Source: Paenibacillus sp.
Lineage (GTDB): Bacteria; Bacillota; Bacilli; Paenibacillales; Paenibacillaceae
NCBI GenBank assembly: GCA_017512705.1
Contig: JAFWEX010000084.1
Coordinates: 248,001 to 312,000 of the forward strand
Direction: 5' to 3'
DNA length: 64,000 nucleotides
Below the pieces are notes generated by a model. That model saw nothing but the letters and a program-made list of their open reading frames with translations, had not been told where the DNA came from and made no database searches. Made by a program: the position numbers and the translations under genes. Positions 41,239 through 50,329 of this stretch are shown piece by piece. Positions within the stretch are counted from its first letter, which is position 1, and every line of letters starts with the position of its first letter.

Positions 41239-42480
41239 CTATTCTATATTTCCGTGCTGCTCGAACAATTGTGCGATCTCTACAATGACTTGTGTGGCCT
41301 TAACCATATTATCTACGGATACATATTCATATTTACCATGGTAATTCTCGCCGCCAGTGAAAATATTCGGTGTGGGCATACCCATATAGGAGAGCTGGGA
41401 GCCGTCTGTTCCTCCGCGTATAGGGCGAATAATCGGTGTGATATCCAGTCTTGTCATTGCTTCATGAGCGATATCAACAATCTGGCGGACAGGCTCGATC
41501 TTTTCTCGCATATTGTAGTACTGGTCGTTCACCTCTAGCGTGACACTTTTTTCTCCATACGTGTCTTTGAGTTCTTTTGTAATGTTTACCAGATTCGTCT
41601 TCCGTGCTTCGAACTTCTCCCGGTCAAAATCGCGGATGAGGTAGTGGATCTTCGTCAGTTCCACATTACCTTCCATGGCCACCAGATGGTAGAAACCCTC
41701 GTAACCTTCTGTGGATTCAGGTGCTTCCTCTACAGGCAGACGTCCATTTAACTCCATCGCAATTTTTAGCGAATTCACCATCTTGCCTTTTGCCGTTCCG
41801 GGGTGTACATTCGTTCCGCGGACAGTGATCTTGGCTGCCGCTGCGTTAAAGCTCTCATATTCCAGTTCGCCAAGTGGACCGCCGTCCACAGTATAAGCAT
41901 ATTTAGCACCAAAGGTGGCAACATCAAACTTGTGAGGGCCGCGGCCAATCTCTTCATCCGGGGTAAAAGCGACCCGAATCTTGCCGTGTTTGATCTCCGG
42001 GTGCTCGATTAGATAGGCCATAGCCGTCATGATCTCGGAGATGCCTGCTTTGTTGTCTGCACCCAGTAAGGTGGTGCCATCGGTAGTAATTAGGGTATGA
42101 CCCTTGTACTCATGAAGCTCCGGGAAGTCCTTAGTGGACAAAATGATGTCCAGCTCCCGGTTCAGCACGAGATCTGCACCGTCATAGCTCTCAACCACCT
42201 GCGGTTTCACATTTTTCCCCGTGAAGTCGGTTGCGGTATCGAGGTGCGCGAGGAATCCGATGACAGGGACATCCTTGTCTGTATTGGACGGAAGTGTAGC
42301 CATAACATAACCGTTCTCATCCATGGTCACTTCCTGTAAACCAATGGAGATGCATTCCTCTACCAGCAGTCGGCCCAGCTCCAGTTGTCCCGGAGTGGAC
42401 GGACAGGTGCTACTATTTTCATCAGACTGGGTGTCTATCTGTACGTATGTGCGGAGTCGTTGAATTAATATATCTTTCAC
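41239..42480 (-). CDS. pepT: Peptidase T (tripeptide aminopeptidase)
   Basis: M20B zinc aminopeptidase releasing N-terminal residues from tripeptides in the cytoplasm. The start is GTG 42480 after AAGGAGAGATTAGAC, giving 413 residues, the family length; the ATG at 42681 would add an upstream region with no site. Motifs: [16 protein letters not shown] (His/Asp metal ligand), [14 protein letters not shown] (bridging Asp), [11 protein letters not shown] (catalytic Glu and ligand), [17 protein letters not shown] and [20 protein letters not shown]. It is divergent from the tautomerase-OYE operon. Confidence 0.95.
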   Translation of the reverse strand: MKDILIQRLRTYVQIDTQSDENSSTCPSTPGQLELGRLLVEECISIGLQEVTMDENGYVMATLPSNTDKDVPVIGFLAHLDTATDFTGKNVKPQVVESYDGADLVLNRELDIILSTKDFPELHEYKGHTLITTDGTTLLGADNKAGISEIMTAMAYLIEHPEIKHGKIRVAFTPDEEIGRGPHKFDVATFGAKYAYTVDGGPLGELEYESFNAAAAKITVRGTNVHPGTAKGKMVNSLKIAMELNGRLPVEEAPESTEGYEGFYHLVAMEGNVELTKIHYLIRDFDREKFEARKTNLVNITKELKDTYGEKSVTLEVNDQYYNMREKIEPVRQIVDIAHEAMTRLDITPIIRPIRGGTDGSQLSYMGMPTPNIFTGGENYHGKYEYVSVDNMVKATQVIVEIAQLFEQHGNIE

Positions 42481-42609
42481 GTCTAATCTCTCCTTAATGG
42501 GTAATATATACATGGAATGCAACGATATCATATCATGTTTGTCCGGAATTCGAGAATGACATCCCACTGTCGTAGATGTAAGCAGACTTGGGATGAAGAT
42601 GGATAGAAG

Positions 42610-42656
42610 GGCACCAAAAAGTACGTACTTGAATTTTGGAACCTCAGGTTCATAAT
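42610..42656 (+). promoter_or_regulatory. YtcD-type operator plus promoter of the tautomerase-OYE operon
   Basis: GGCACCAAAAAGTACGTA (42610-42627) is the reverse complement of the 8342-8359 operator with 17 of 18 matches. One base later comes TTGAAT (-35, 42629-42634), 16 bases, then CATAAT (-10, 42651-42656) within TTCATAATAGC. The ytbD promoter has the same order and nearly the same spacing. Confidence 0.8.
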
Positions 42657-42684
42657 AGCTATGAAGAGAGGATGTGTTCATAGT

Positions 42685-42879
42685 ATGCCATTTATCACAG
42701 TGAAAATGCTAGAAGGCAAAACAAAAGAGCAAAAGCGTCAGTTGATTGAACGGATGACCGATGTAGCTTGTGAGACACTAGGTGTGGATGCAAGCAAAGT
42801 TTTTATTTTCATAGAAGATCTGGAGAAAGATAACTACGGTAAGAACGGCAAAATGTTCTCGGACCAAGATACAAATTAA
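42685..42879 (+). CDS. 4-oxalocrotonate tautomerase family protein
   Basis: Small hexameric-type tautomerase, 64 residues. The ATG at 42685 puts Pro directly after Met ([18 protein letters not shown]), as needed for the catalytic N-terminal proline; the frame from 42661 would bury it. The rest, [20 protein letters not shown] then [18 protein letters not shown], is standard. AGAGGAT lies about 12 bases upstream. It is first in an operon with the flavin oxidoreductase. The substrate is unknown; detoxification of unsaturated carbonyls is plausible. Confidence 0.9.
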   Translation: MPFITVKMLEGKTKEQKRQLIERMTDVACETLGVDASKVFIFIEDLEKDNYGKNGKMFSDQDTN

Positions 42880-42944
42880 TGGGTCAGAGCATGACGACGT
42901 TAACCTACTGAACATATAAATGATGAATAGGAGTTGTACTTATT

Positions 42945-43979
42945 ATGACAGAGCAATTGTTTTCACCATATCAGTTCAAAGGTCTGCAACTGCAAAATCG
43001 TGTCGTTATGGCACCGATGTGCCAATATTCAGTTACGGCCAAAGACGGCATTCCGAATGATTGGCATCAGGTTCACTATGTAAGCCGTGCCGTGGGTGGA
43101 ACAGGACTGATTATTATTGAAATGACAGATGTTGATCCGGATGGACGGATTACTGATAACGACCTGGGTATCTGGTCAGATGAGCACGTACCGGCTTTCA
43201 CCAAGCTGGTGCAGGGTATGCATGCCCATGGCTCCAAAGTGGCAATACAGATTGCACACGCAGGACGTAAAGCCGAAGATGCACCGCAGCCGGTTGCTCC
43301 CTCTGTTGTAACGTTCCCGGGAGAAAAGTATAAAGAACCACGTGCGTTGACTACGGAAGAAGTGGAAGCGATGGTGCAAAAATTTGCAGATGGTGTGCGT
43401 CGTGCTGTTCAAGCTGGTGTGGATGCAATTGAACTTCATGGTGCGCATGGCTATCTGATTCACCAGTTTCACTCTCCACTGATGAATCACCGTGAGGATG
43501 GATATGGACAAGATCTGTCACGCTTTGGTGTGGAGATTATCCGTGCAGTGAAAAAAGAAATGCCTGCTGACATGCCGCTCATCATGCGAATCTCTGCCGT
43601 AGAATATGCCGATGGCGGATATGACATCAATCATACGATCAAAATCGGCCGTGCTTATCAGGAAGCAGGCGTGGACATGTTCCACATCAGCTCTGGTGGT
43701 GAAGGGCCGGCGGGTCAACGTAAACCTGGAAACTATCCAGGTTACCAGGTTCCTTTTGCCCGTCGATTCAAGGAAGAGCTGAATGTGCCTGTAATCGCAG
43801 TAGGCATGCTGGAAGATGCAGCGCTGGCGCAGGCCGTGATCGGCAATGGAGATGCCGATCTGGTTGCGATTGGCAGAGGTATGCTGCGTGACCCGTACTG
43901 GGCGAATCATGCAGCACTTGAGCTGGGTGTCAGCAAGCAGCAGGCAGCGATCGCCGAGCAATATGCTCGTGGATATTAA
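42945..43979 (+). CDS. namA: Old Yellow Enzyme-type NADPH dehydrogenase (NamA/YqjM-like)
   Basis: FMN-dependent ene-reductase of 344 residues, acting on alpha,beta-unsaturated carbonyls and nitro compounds. YqjM-class motifs: LFSPYQFKGLQLQNRVVMAP, MCQYSVTAKDG (the regulatory Cys of this class), QIAHAGRKAE, ELHGAHGYLIHQFHSPLMN (the HGAHGYL phosphate/FMN region), RISAVEYADGGYD and AIGRGMLRDPYWANHAA. The ribosome site is TAGGAG. It is 65 bases after the tautomerase gene. The YtcD-type operator upstream ties it to the ytbD/ytbE genes. Confidence 0.94.
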   Translation: MTEQLFSPYQFKGLQLQNRVVMAPMCQYSVTAKDGIPNDWHQVHYVSRAVGGTGLIIIEMTDVDPDGRITDNDLGIWSDEHVPAFTKLVQGMHAHGSKVAIQIAHAGRKAEDAPQPVAPSVVTFPGEKYKEPRALTTEEVEAMVQKFADGVRRAVQAGVDAIELHGAHGYLIHQFHSPLMNHREDGYGQDLSRFGVEIIRAVKKEMPADMPLIMRISAVEYADGGYDINHTIKIGRAYQEAGVDMFHISSGGEGPAGQRKPGNYPGYQVPFARRFKEELNVPVIAVGMLEDAALAQAVIGNGDADLVAIGRGMLRDPYWANHAALELGVSKQQAAIAEQYARGY

Positions 43980-44055
43980 GTCCAACCGATGATCAACAGA
44001 CGATAGCTGTCCGGTTTAACCTTGAACCTTGTATCTGGTATCCATACGCCATCAC

Positions 44056-44829
44056 TTATAACGATAGTTTGCGTGTTGCTTCATAGACAAATTTCTGGCT
44101 AGATTGTGTAGGGGCTTCTCCTTGATTAAAGTCTGCATAGACTTCAACGTTGGTGAATCCAATCTTCTCCAGAATAAGACGCAGTTCCTCCACCCCGTAC
44201 CATCTCAGGGTGAGTTCCTGCATTTCCGTGTCTACGAGTGTGCCTTGGTGCCACTGCTCGTAGCGAATCAGGCTGGTGGTATACTGGTGAAGGAGATTGA
44301 TTTCGGTCGTTTTCTCTTCAATGGTGATCATGTCACCCTCGGGTAATCGAACCGAAGATATATCCATTGAAGCTGGCTTGGTGACGTCTGGCAAAAAGAG
44401 ATCAAAAATCAGCCTGCCCCCTGGCTCCATGTGATCATACAGATTTTGCAGGACCTGGATCGAAGAACTGCGATCCTGAATAAGCATTAGTGAGCCGCTC
44501 GGAATAATAATGGCTTCGTAACGATAGGGAAGGTCTAAATTCACCAGATCGGCTACAAATAGCTCAGGCATAGGCAATGCACGTTCGCTACATCGAGAAC
44601 GGCAGGACTGAACCATAGCTTCCGAATAATCGACTCCATCTACCTTCAGCCCTGCTTCAAGCAGTGGAATGAGCATTCGGCCTGAACCTGACATGGCTTC
44701 CAGGATACGTCCATTGCAGTGCTGCAACAGATGGCTGTAAAATTCAATATCCCCTCCCAAAGAGTATCCGATCGGTTTGGTAATATCGTATACCTTGGTG
44801 CATAAGGGGCCGTAATAACTGAATGACAT
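44056..44829 (-). CDS. Class I SAM-dependent methyltransferase
   Basis: A 257-residue soluble methyltransferase. Motif I is RILEAMSGSGRMLIPLLEAG (Gly-rich loop), VDGVDYSEAMV follows at the end of strand 2, and LFVADLVNLDLPYRYEAIII is motif II. The lid region GRLIFDLFLPDV resembles small-molecule methyltransferases of the Methyltransf_25 type. An AGGAATGATACG stretch precedes the ATG. Single gene; substrate not deducible. Confidence 0.88.
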   Translation of the reverse strand: MSFSYYGPLCTKVYDITKPIGYSLGGDIEFYSHLLQHCNGRILEAMSGSGRMLIPLLEAGLKVDGVDYSEAMVQSCRSRCSERALPMPELFVADLVNLDLPYRYEAIIIPSGSLMLIQDRSSSIQVLQNLYDHMEPGGRLIFDLFLPDVTKPASMDISSVRLPEGDMITIEEKTTEINLLHQYTTSLIRYEQWHQGTLVDTEMQELTLRWYGVEELRLILEKIGFTNVEVYADFNQGEAPTQSSQKFVYEATRKLSL

Positions 44830-45022
44830 CGTATCATTCCTCCAGATTTAGATGTTTTAAACAAAACAGAGGAAGGTATATTCTTGCCGAACTATCCCTT
44901 CCAGCAGCGGTGTTTGGAAATGGATTTTTCAGAGCAGACTATCATAGGAATCACAACCCTTATATGTAAGATAGACCCATTATAGGTTGGGTCTGAGAAG
45001 AGCGTCAAGGAGGCAGTAACGA

Positions 45023-45439
45023 ATGGAATCATCAACGGCACTACCAGATATTAAGGAAGAATTAGTACTGACGGCGTCTGTGGAAAAGGTGTGGCCTAAG
45101 GTCTCGACAGCGGAAGGTCTGGGATCGTGGTTTATGCCCAGCGATCTGGAGCCTGTCGAAGGTCATGAATTTATACTGGAAGCGGGGCCATTCGGACAAT
45201 CCCCTTGTAAGGTAATTGAGGTACAGCCAAAGCAGAAGCTTGCCTTTCGTTGGGGGAAAGACTGGACGTTAACGTTCGAACTTGCGGAACAAGCTGGAGG
45301 TACTCATTTTACGTTGATCCACAGCGGATGGGATGCTGATAAACTTACTGAATTTGGACAGGCCCACGCGATCATCCGCGAACGTATGGCCCAAGGTTGG
45401 GCAGGCCTTGTACAGAAGCTTGCGGAAGTCGTCAAGTAA
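45023..45439 (+). CDS. SRPBCC/AHSA1-domain protein
   Basis: A 138-residue START-like fold protein of the AHSA1 family, whose members bind hydrophobic ligands or act as cochaperone-like factors. Typical segments are ELVLTASVEKVWPKVSTAEG, LGSWFMPSDLEPVEGHEF, KLAFRWGKDWTLTFELAEQA and HSGWDADKLTEFG. CAAGGAGG lies 12 bases before the ATG. It stands alone, divergent from the methyltransferase. Its role is unknown. Confidence 0.87.
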   Translation: MESSTALPDIKEELVLTASVEKVWPKVSTAEGLGSWFMPSDLEPVEGHEFILEAGPFGQSPCKVIEVQPKQKLAFRWGKDWTLTFELAEQAGGTHFTLIHSGWDADKLTEFGQAHAIIRERMAQGWAGLVQKLAEVVK

Positions 45440-45860
45440 GAGCACTAGAGAAATTGATTAAGGTAACAAGGGAGTTGAGTTTGTACCCTTGGTGCCGCCA
45501 TGCGAGCTTCATCACGAAGCCCTGGTTCCTCTCGCTGATGTTATCAGTGAGATCGAGATCGGGGCTTTTCGCATTGGTTACCTGATCAGATCCTCATTTT
45601 ACATGAGAGTTGCAATTCTATTTTTTGGTAAAGTATGGTTAAAAGGTGTTTGGGTAGAAGAGGATATAGCGTATCGTTTAAATCACAGGAATTATTCACA
45701 TGTCTGTTTCATCACCGAGGAGATTGGGTAAGCAAGGAAGTTATGCTTAATAAGTTCTAAGGCGGGTTGTATAGCTCTCGGGCATCAGCCGGAACTTTGA
45801 ACAAGCATTATATCAATATTTTACTAAACAACAGACATACAGGCAGGAGGAGTATGGCGC
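45440..45860. other. Gene-free stretch before the photolyase
   Basis: No supported gene in 421 bases. A frame at 45489-45731 could encode 80 residues, but its TTG start has no ribosome site and the product resembles nothing I know. It may be decayed coding DNA. No terminator or clear promoter was recognised. Confidence 0.4.
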
Positions 45861-47219
45861 ATGAAGGTATTCATACACCGCAAAGATCTGCGTACGGATG
45901 ATCTAATTGCTTTTGATTATTTGCGGGAGCAGGGAGAAGAGAGCCTGCATCTATTAATCTACGATCCATTCCTGCTACGGCAAGGCCGGGAGAAGGAGCA
46001 CAGCGGTGTGAACTTCCTCCGCCATGCTGCAGCACTAGGCAGAAAATATAAGAAAGAAAAACAAAATCTCCATGTCGCTTATGGGAAACCGAGTGAAGTG
46101 ATAGATTGGTTGTTGAGCCATATGGAGGGTGAGATCAGCGAAATTGTAGTTCATCGGGATATGACGCCATATGCGATGGAACGAGATCGGAAGATACGGA
46201 AAATCTGTGAATCGTATGGGATCACATTCACTCAGCTGACCGATCATCTGCTGATTGATCTGGAGGCCTTCGCTCGTTTTACAGGCAAATCAGAGCCCTA
46301 TAAAGTGTTCGCTGCCTTCCATCGGCGCTGGGTAGAATTCATGAATGAGTACCCTAATCCACCATCGGCAACAACGATAGCAGACGTGAACGTCAGTGTA
46401 CGAGAGCTGGATTGGCCCGAAGTTATGAGTGTCCCTGCTGCTTTGCTCGAAGGGGCTAGTGAAGCGGAAGGGGCAGAAGAGGACCCGCATAGGATGCTTA
46501 ATCAGTTTCTATCCGAACGAGTAGCGGATTACGGGGATCATCGAGATGAGTTCGAAGCGTATGAGCCAAGTCATCTCAGTTCTTATGTAGCTGTAGGAGC
46601 CGTCTCCATTCGTAAGATGTATGATGCTGCGCAGCGTATCTCCGAAGCGGGGGAGTGGATCAGACAGCTCTGTTTCCGTGATTTTTATTTGTATAGGGCA
46701 GTCTATGAGGAGCATTATTTTACGTATGAAAAAGTGTACGATCTCTCCGTTCTTCAAGACACTCATTTCGAACGTTGGTGCAGAGCAGAGACAGGCATCC
46801 CAATCATTGATGCGGCCATGACAGAACTGAACGAGACCGGGCATATGCCGAATCGGCTCCGCATTCTGACGGCTATGTTCCTGACCAAAAACCTTCAGTG
46901 CCCGTTCACACTGGGGGAAGCATACTTCAGAAGAAAGCTGAAGGATTACGATAATATCCAGAATCGAGGTAACTGGCTGTGGTGCGCATCGCTGGGTGAG
47001 AATGCTGCCCCGTATTTCCGGGTGAACAATCCGGTGACACAGTCCGAGAAGTATGATGCTCAGGGTGATTACATTCGCAAGTGGTTGCCTGAGTTGCAGG
47101 ACTTGCATAGCAAAGACATTCATCAGCCACGCAAGGATGCGATTGTTGACCTGAAAGCCTCCAGACAGGCGGCGATTGAGGTGTACAAGCAGATTCTTGC
47201 TAGCCGGGAAAAGAACTAG
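45861..47219 (+). CDS. phr: Deoxyribodipyrimidine photolyase
   Basis: Light-driven FAD enzyme repairing UV pyrimidine dimers, 452 residues. The N-terminal antenna-binding domain starts MKVFIHRKDLRTDDLIAFDY. The C-terminal FAD domain contains SHLSSYVAVGAVSIRKMYD, QLCFRDFYLY, TGIPIIDAAMTELNETGHMP with NRLRILTAMFLTKNL, and the substrate/FAD region NRGNWLWCASLGENAAPYFR. It looks like a class I CPD photolyase; (6-4) activity cannot be excluded. GCAGGAGG precedes the ATG. Its last 20 bases overlap the convergent regulator gene. Confidence 0.93.
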   Translation: MKVFIHRKDLRTDDLIAFDYLREQGEESLHLLIYDPFLLRQGREKEHSGVNFLRHAAALGRKYKKEKQNLHVAYGKPSEVIDWLLSHMEGEISEIVVHRDMTPYAMERDRKIRKICESYGITFTQLTDHLLIDLEAFARFTGKSEPYKVFAAFHRRWVEFMNEYPNPPSATTIADVNVSVRELDWPEVMSVPAALLEGASEAEGAEEDPHRMLNQFLSERVADYGDHRDEFEAYEPSHLSSYVAVGAVSIRKMYDAAQRISEAGEWIRQLCFRDFYLYRAVYEEHYFTYEKVYDLSVLQDTHFERWCRAETGIPIIDAAMTELNETGHMPNRLRILTAMFLTKNLQCPFTLGEAYFRRKLKDYDNIQNRGNWLWCASLGENAAPYFRVNNPVTQSEKYDAQGDYIRKWLPELQDLHSKDIHQPRKDAIVDLKASRQAAIEVYKQILASREKN

Positions 47220-47916
47220 TCTCGTGACAGAGCGGAACGTACATGTCGATATTGGGTGAGTTCTCTACTTGAATCTCCAACGCATAAGCAGCAAGATCGG
47301 GCATCAGGCCTCGAAGCTTTAACTTATCCATCATCCACAGAAATGATTCATCAGACTGTATTCTATCAACCTTGCCCTGATGGGTATACTGTGCATATTC
47401 TCTTGCGGGAAGTGTTATGCCTATCATGTCTTCTGGTAGTTCATCATAATAGAATACCTCTACTCCGGCAATGTAATGATATAGTCGCTGACGACTCAAC
47501 ACAACGCCTGTCCGCACCCCTGCCTGTTTCTGGCGGGGGATTTCATGCTGTCTTCGTTTCAATGCTGCCCACAACCTAGGGATCATGACCTGTGCCATGA
47601 AGACGGCTGTAAAGGGAGCCTGGAATTCAAGCCCGACTACGTAAGTCTCAGGTCGAACAATGCGCTGGAATGGATCACGGCGTACCATTCGCTGTGCTGT
47701 CATCTTATTTTCATGTCGGAGCGGCAGCAGTAGGGAGTATCCGCCGCTGCGTCCAGGTTCAGCATATAAAGGGACACCCATGCCACTGAGTTCGTGTAGG
47801 TAGCGAAGCATTGTCCGGTAGGACACTCCAAATTCAGCAGCCATCTCTTCCGCTGTAAACCTGGGTTTTTCATATACTCGCATCATTAGTTCAATTAAAC
47901 GTTCCGTTTTGGTCAT
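47200..47916 (-). CDS. HTH_11-type regulator with GyrI-like effector-binding domain
   Basis: A 238-residue predicted regulator. The N-terminal winged helix reads TERLIELMMRVYEKPRFTAE followed by EMAAEFGVSYRTMLRYLHEL. The C-terminal two thirds resemble the GyrI/AraC effector-binding fold, with RIVRPETYVVGLEFQAPFTA and GITLPAREYAQYTHQGKV. The protein encoded divergently at 48.0 kb carries the same kind of effector domain without the helix-turn-helix. The dyad TGACA-N5-TGTCA between them is a candidate operator. Confidence 0.85.
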   Translation of the reverse strand: MTKTERLIELMMRVYEKPRFTAEEMAAEFGVSYRTMLRYLHELSGMGVPLYAEPGRSGGYSLLLPLRHENKMTAQRMVRRDPFQRIVRPETYVVGLEFQAPFTAVFMAQVMIPRLWAALKRRQHEIPRQKQAGVRTGVVLSRQRLYHYIAGVEVFYYDELPEDMIGITLPAREYAQYTHQGKVDRIQSDESFLWMMDKLKLRGLMPDLAAYALEIQVENSPNIDMYVPLCHETSSFPG

Positions 47917-47952
47917 GATCGTACACTCCTGATTGGATTATGCGATATATAC

Positions 47953-47967
47953 TGACAGATTTTGTCA
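47953..47967. promoter_or_regulatory. Dyad TGACA-GATTT-TGTCA
   Basis: Perfect inverted repeat with a 5-base spacer, 37 bases upstream of the regulator start and 81 bases before the divergent gene. A TATAAA (about 47978) lies just downstream on the plus side. Probably the operator of the adjacent HTH_11 protein. Confidence 0.6.
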
Positions 47968-48047
47968 CTGTTTTAGTATAAAATAGAGTTAGAACCAGGA
48001 CAACATGACAGACCTAATGACTATTGAAGCGTGAAGGGATGAGGGGC

Positions 48048-48536
48048 ATGAAACCAATTCAAGTTGCGGAGTTAATCCGTAAGGAAGCAGCAACGATGAT
48101 CGGTCTAAAATGGGAAGGCACTTTTGCTGAGGCCGGCGCTGGAGGCATACGCAAGGTACAGACTGAATTTAAGCGACGTCTGCATGAAATCCAAAATGTA
48201 ATCCACCCCGAAGAGCTATTAGGATTGTCTTATCACGTAACAGACACCGGATTTGTTCATTATGTTGCCGTCCGGGTGGGTAACACAGCAACTCCATCTG
48301 TCCCGGAAGGGATGATTCAATTGGAGGTTCCCGCACATGATTATGCGAAATGCAGCCATGCCAAAGGACAATCCATTGAATCTTCGTATAATCGGATCTA
48401 TGCGTGGATTGAAGAGCAGGGACTCCATCTATTGAATGATCCGCTTACACACTATGAAGTATATCCCATGGAGCAAGACCCCTATGATACAGAGCCTGAG
48501 TTTACAATTTTAGTACCGGTAATGAAAGGGATTTAG
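48048..48536 (+). CDS. GyrI-like small-molecule-binding (effector) domain protein
   Basis: A 162-residue stand-alone effector-binding protein. The start is ATG 48048 behind GGGATGAGGGG; earlier starts at 48024 lack a site. Family features: MIGLKWEGTFAEA near the N-terminus, the middle strand LLGLSYHVTDTGFVHYVAVR, GMIQLEVPAHDYAKCSHAKG and the C-terminal HYEVYPMEQDPYDTEPEFT. The last segment matches the xYxxxDPxxxxPE-type end of GyrI domains. It is divergent from a regulator with a related domain, and both may bind the same ligand. Confidence 0.87.
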   Translation: MKPIQVAELIRKEAATMIGLKWEGTFAEAGAGGIRKVQTEFKRRLHEIQNVIHPEELLGLSYHVTDTGFVHYVAVRVGNTATPSVPEGMIQLEVPAHDYAKCSHAKGQSIESSYNRIYAWIEEQGLHLLNDPLTHYEVYPMEQDPYDTEPEFTILVPVMKGI

Positions 48537-48554
48537 TGAGATTTTGATAGCCCC

Positions 48555-48578
48555 AGACCGCGCTCTAGCGGTCTTTTT
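48555..48578 (+). terminator. Terminator after the GyrI-like gene
   Basis: AGACCGC-GCTCTA-GCGGTCT, a perfect 7-bp stem with a 6-base loop, followed by TTTTGA. Confidence 0.9.
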
Positions 48579-48744
48579 GACATGCGTAACTCGATGAATC
48601 CTGTGAAATCAACTTGAAAATTAATAAATTATTAGGAAATTGGGCTACACATATTTCGCAATATGCTTTTTAATAGATAGAGAGCTTAAATGGAATAAGT
48701 CATATTTAACATATTGGCGAACACATAAAGGAGAGCCTCTGAAC

Positions 48745-49920
48745 ATGAGTCAAACACTGAAAAGAGAACGAATACCGGAGTTAAATATTGTACGAGCAGT
48801 CGCCATTATCGGCGTGTTATGTGTACATTCTACCTCCAATGCAACGTTGGAAATGAGAGAATCCGGTTATTACTGGCTGTACAACTTCATTAATATCTTT
48901 ATGAAATATGGTACACCGACCTTTATTTTTTTGAGCAGTTTTGTACTGTTCTATAACTATTTTAACCGTCCGCTAGACAAGAAACTGGTTAGTAATTTCT
49001 ACAAGAAGCGTTTTGTCTATATCCTACTGCCATATTTCCTGTTCTCGATCTTGTATTTTGTCATTCTGCATAATATGTATTATCAAGGACGACCGCTCAA
49101 TGAATCGATCAGCACATTTATTGAGAAGTTGTTGACAGGTAAAGCATACACACATCTGTATTTTGTGTTTATTAATATGCAATTTTATCTTATTTTTCCG
49201 CTTGTGCTGTGGTTGATGAAGAAATACCCGTCTGTTGTAAAATGGTCTGTTCCGATTGGTCTTCTTATCCAATGGGCCTTTATTCTGAGTAACAAGTATG
49301 GGTTTCAGGTTCCCAACAAAGGAAGCTGGGCATTCTCGTACTTCTCCTATTTCATGTTGGGTGTTTTCATGGGTGTGTATTTCCCGAAAATCAAACAATG
49401 GTTTATCGTTAGCCGAGTCAATGCAACGAAGGGGCGCGTAGCTTCTTGGATTTTGTTATGGCTGGTCTGGATCACGGCGGGACTGGGACACGTGTATATT
49501 TACTATTTACTGCGATTGAAGATAGCCACTTATAACACGTTATGGTATGAGTTCTTCTGGAATGTGCATACATTTGCTTGTGCGCTGGTCATTATTCAGA
49601 TCGCTTACTGGCTCTATCACAAAGGTCCTGCACTCCTTGCCAAACCACTTAGTCGTCTAGGTGCGTTGTCCTTTGGTGTGTATCTGATTCACCCATTGTT
49701 CTTGTTAATTTATCGTGAGCATCCGCCACAAACAGGGGTTTCCTGGTTAATTCATCTGTGGTACGCGGGCGGATTTGTTTTTGCATTGATCGCCTCCTGG
49801 ATTGTGGTTGGGCTGGCAGCGAGATTCCTGCCTTATGCCTGGGTTATTTTTGGCAATCTGCCAAAACCAAAACCGCGTCTTGTACCCCAGCAGAATTCAG
49901 GGAAAGTGGACGTTCGTTAG
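48745..49920 (+). CDS. Membrane acyltransferase, acyltransferase-3 family
   Basis: Integral membrane O-acyltransferase, 391 residues, about ten helices, probably modifying a surface polysaccharide or lipid. Typical of the family are the start RIPELNIVRAVAIIGVLCVH (Arg and His of the active-site helix), the STSNATLE loop, TFIFLSSFVLFYNYFNR, FYKKRFVYILLPYFLFS and the late LSFGVYLIHPLFLLIY. AAAGGAGAG precedes the ATG at 48745; the longer frame from 48640 has no site. Nearest relatives may be IcaC/OatA-like proteins, but the substrate is unknown. Confidence 0.9.
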   Translation: MSQTLKRERIPELNIVRAVAIIGVLCVHSTSNATLEMRESGYYWLYNFINIFMKYGTPTFIFLSSFVLFYNYFNRPLDKKLVSNFYKKRFVYILLPYFLFSILYFVILHNMYYQGRPLNESISTFIEKLLTGKAYTHLYFVFINMQFYLIFPLVLWLMKKYPSVVKWSVPIGLLIQWAFILSNKYGFQVPNKGSWAFSYFSYFMLGVFMGVYFPKIKQWFIVSRVNATKGRVASWILLWLVWITAGLGHVYIYYLLRLKIATYNTLWYEFFWNVHTFACALVIIQIAYWLYHKGPALLAKPLSRLGALSFGVYLIHPLFLLIYREHPPQTGVSWLIHLWYAGGFVFALIASWIVVGLAARFLPYAWVIFGNLPKPKPRLVPQQNSGKVDVR

Positions 49921-49949
49921 AACGTACAATCCCTATGAAGATGAAGATC

Positions 49950-49993
49950 AGCCGTTTTCAGTTCGCCTTGGTGCGTTCCGAAGACGGCTTTTT
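49950..49993 (+). terminator. Terminator after the acyltransferase gene
   Basis: GCCGTTTTC pairs with GAAGACGGC (one wobble), followed by TTTTTGC, 30 bases after the stop. Confidence 0.85.
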
Positions 49994-50135
49994 GCTATCA
50001 TTTTTCCGCCCAGAAGCAACGGGATAGTCATGCCGTGGCGTGGGAACGAATGTTTCTTTTGTTCAATCCAAGGGTAATCATAAGGCGGAATGGATGTTAT
50101 AAGTAAACTTTTGAGATAGGATCAAGGTGATCAAC

Positions 50136-50285
50136 ATGACTAAATGTGAACAATGCGGCAAAGCGCTGCAGGATATATTGGAATACGTAGAGCATATTCT
50201 TCATGAATGCAGGGAGCAGACACCTGAATTTAGTACTGGTGACTATAAGACGGGCGGTTATGAGGGTGTTCGTGAGCAGATGTGA
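50136..50285 (+). CDS. Small zinc-ribbon-like protein
   Basis: A 49-residue protein beginning MTKCEQCGKALQDILEYVEH, with one CxxC pair and a later His-Glu-Cys (HILHECREQ) that could complete a metal site. AAGGTGATCAAC precedes the ATG. It ends 45 bases before the HNH gene and could be cotranscribed with it. I do not know its family; small CxxC proteins are common in Bacillales. Confidence 0.6.
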   Translation: MTKCEQCGKALQDILEYVEHILHECREQTPEFSTGDYKTGGYEGVREQM

Positions 50286-50329
50286 TACAATAGAAAGAAA
50301 CCGGATTCATTCGGAACCGAGGTGACAAC

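Noticed and set aside
45489..45731. 80-codon frame between the AHSA1 and photolyase genes
   Set aside because: TTG start without a ribosome site, no recognisable family and no operon logic. It could be decayed coding DNA, but I cannot support a gene.
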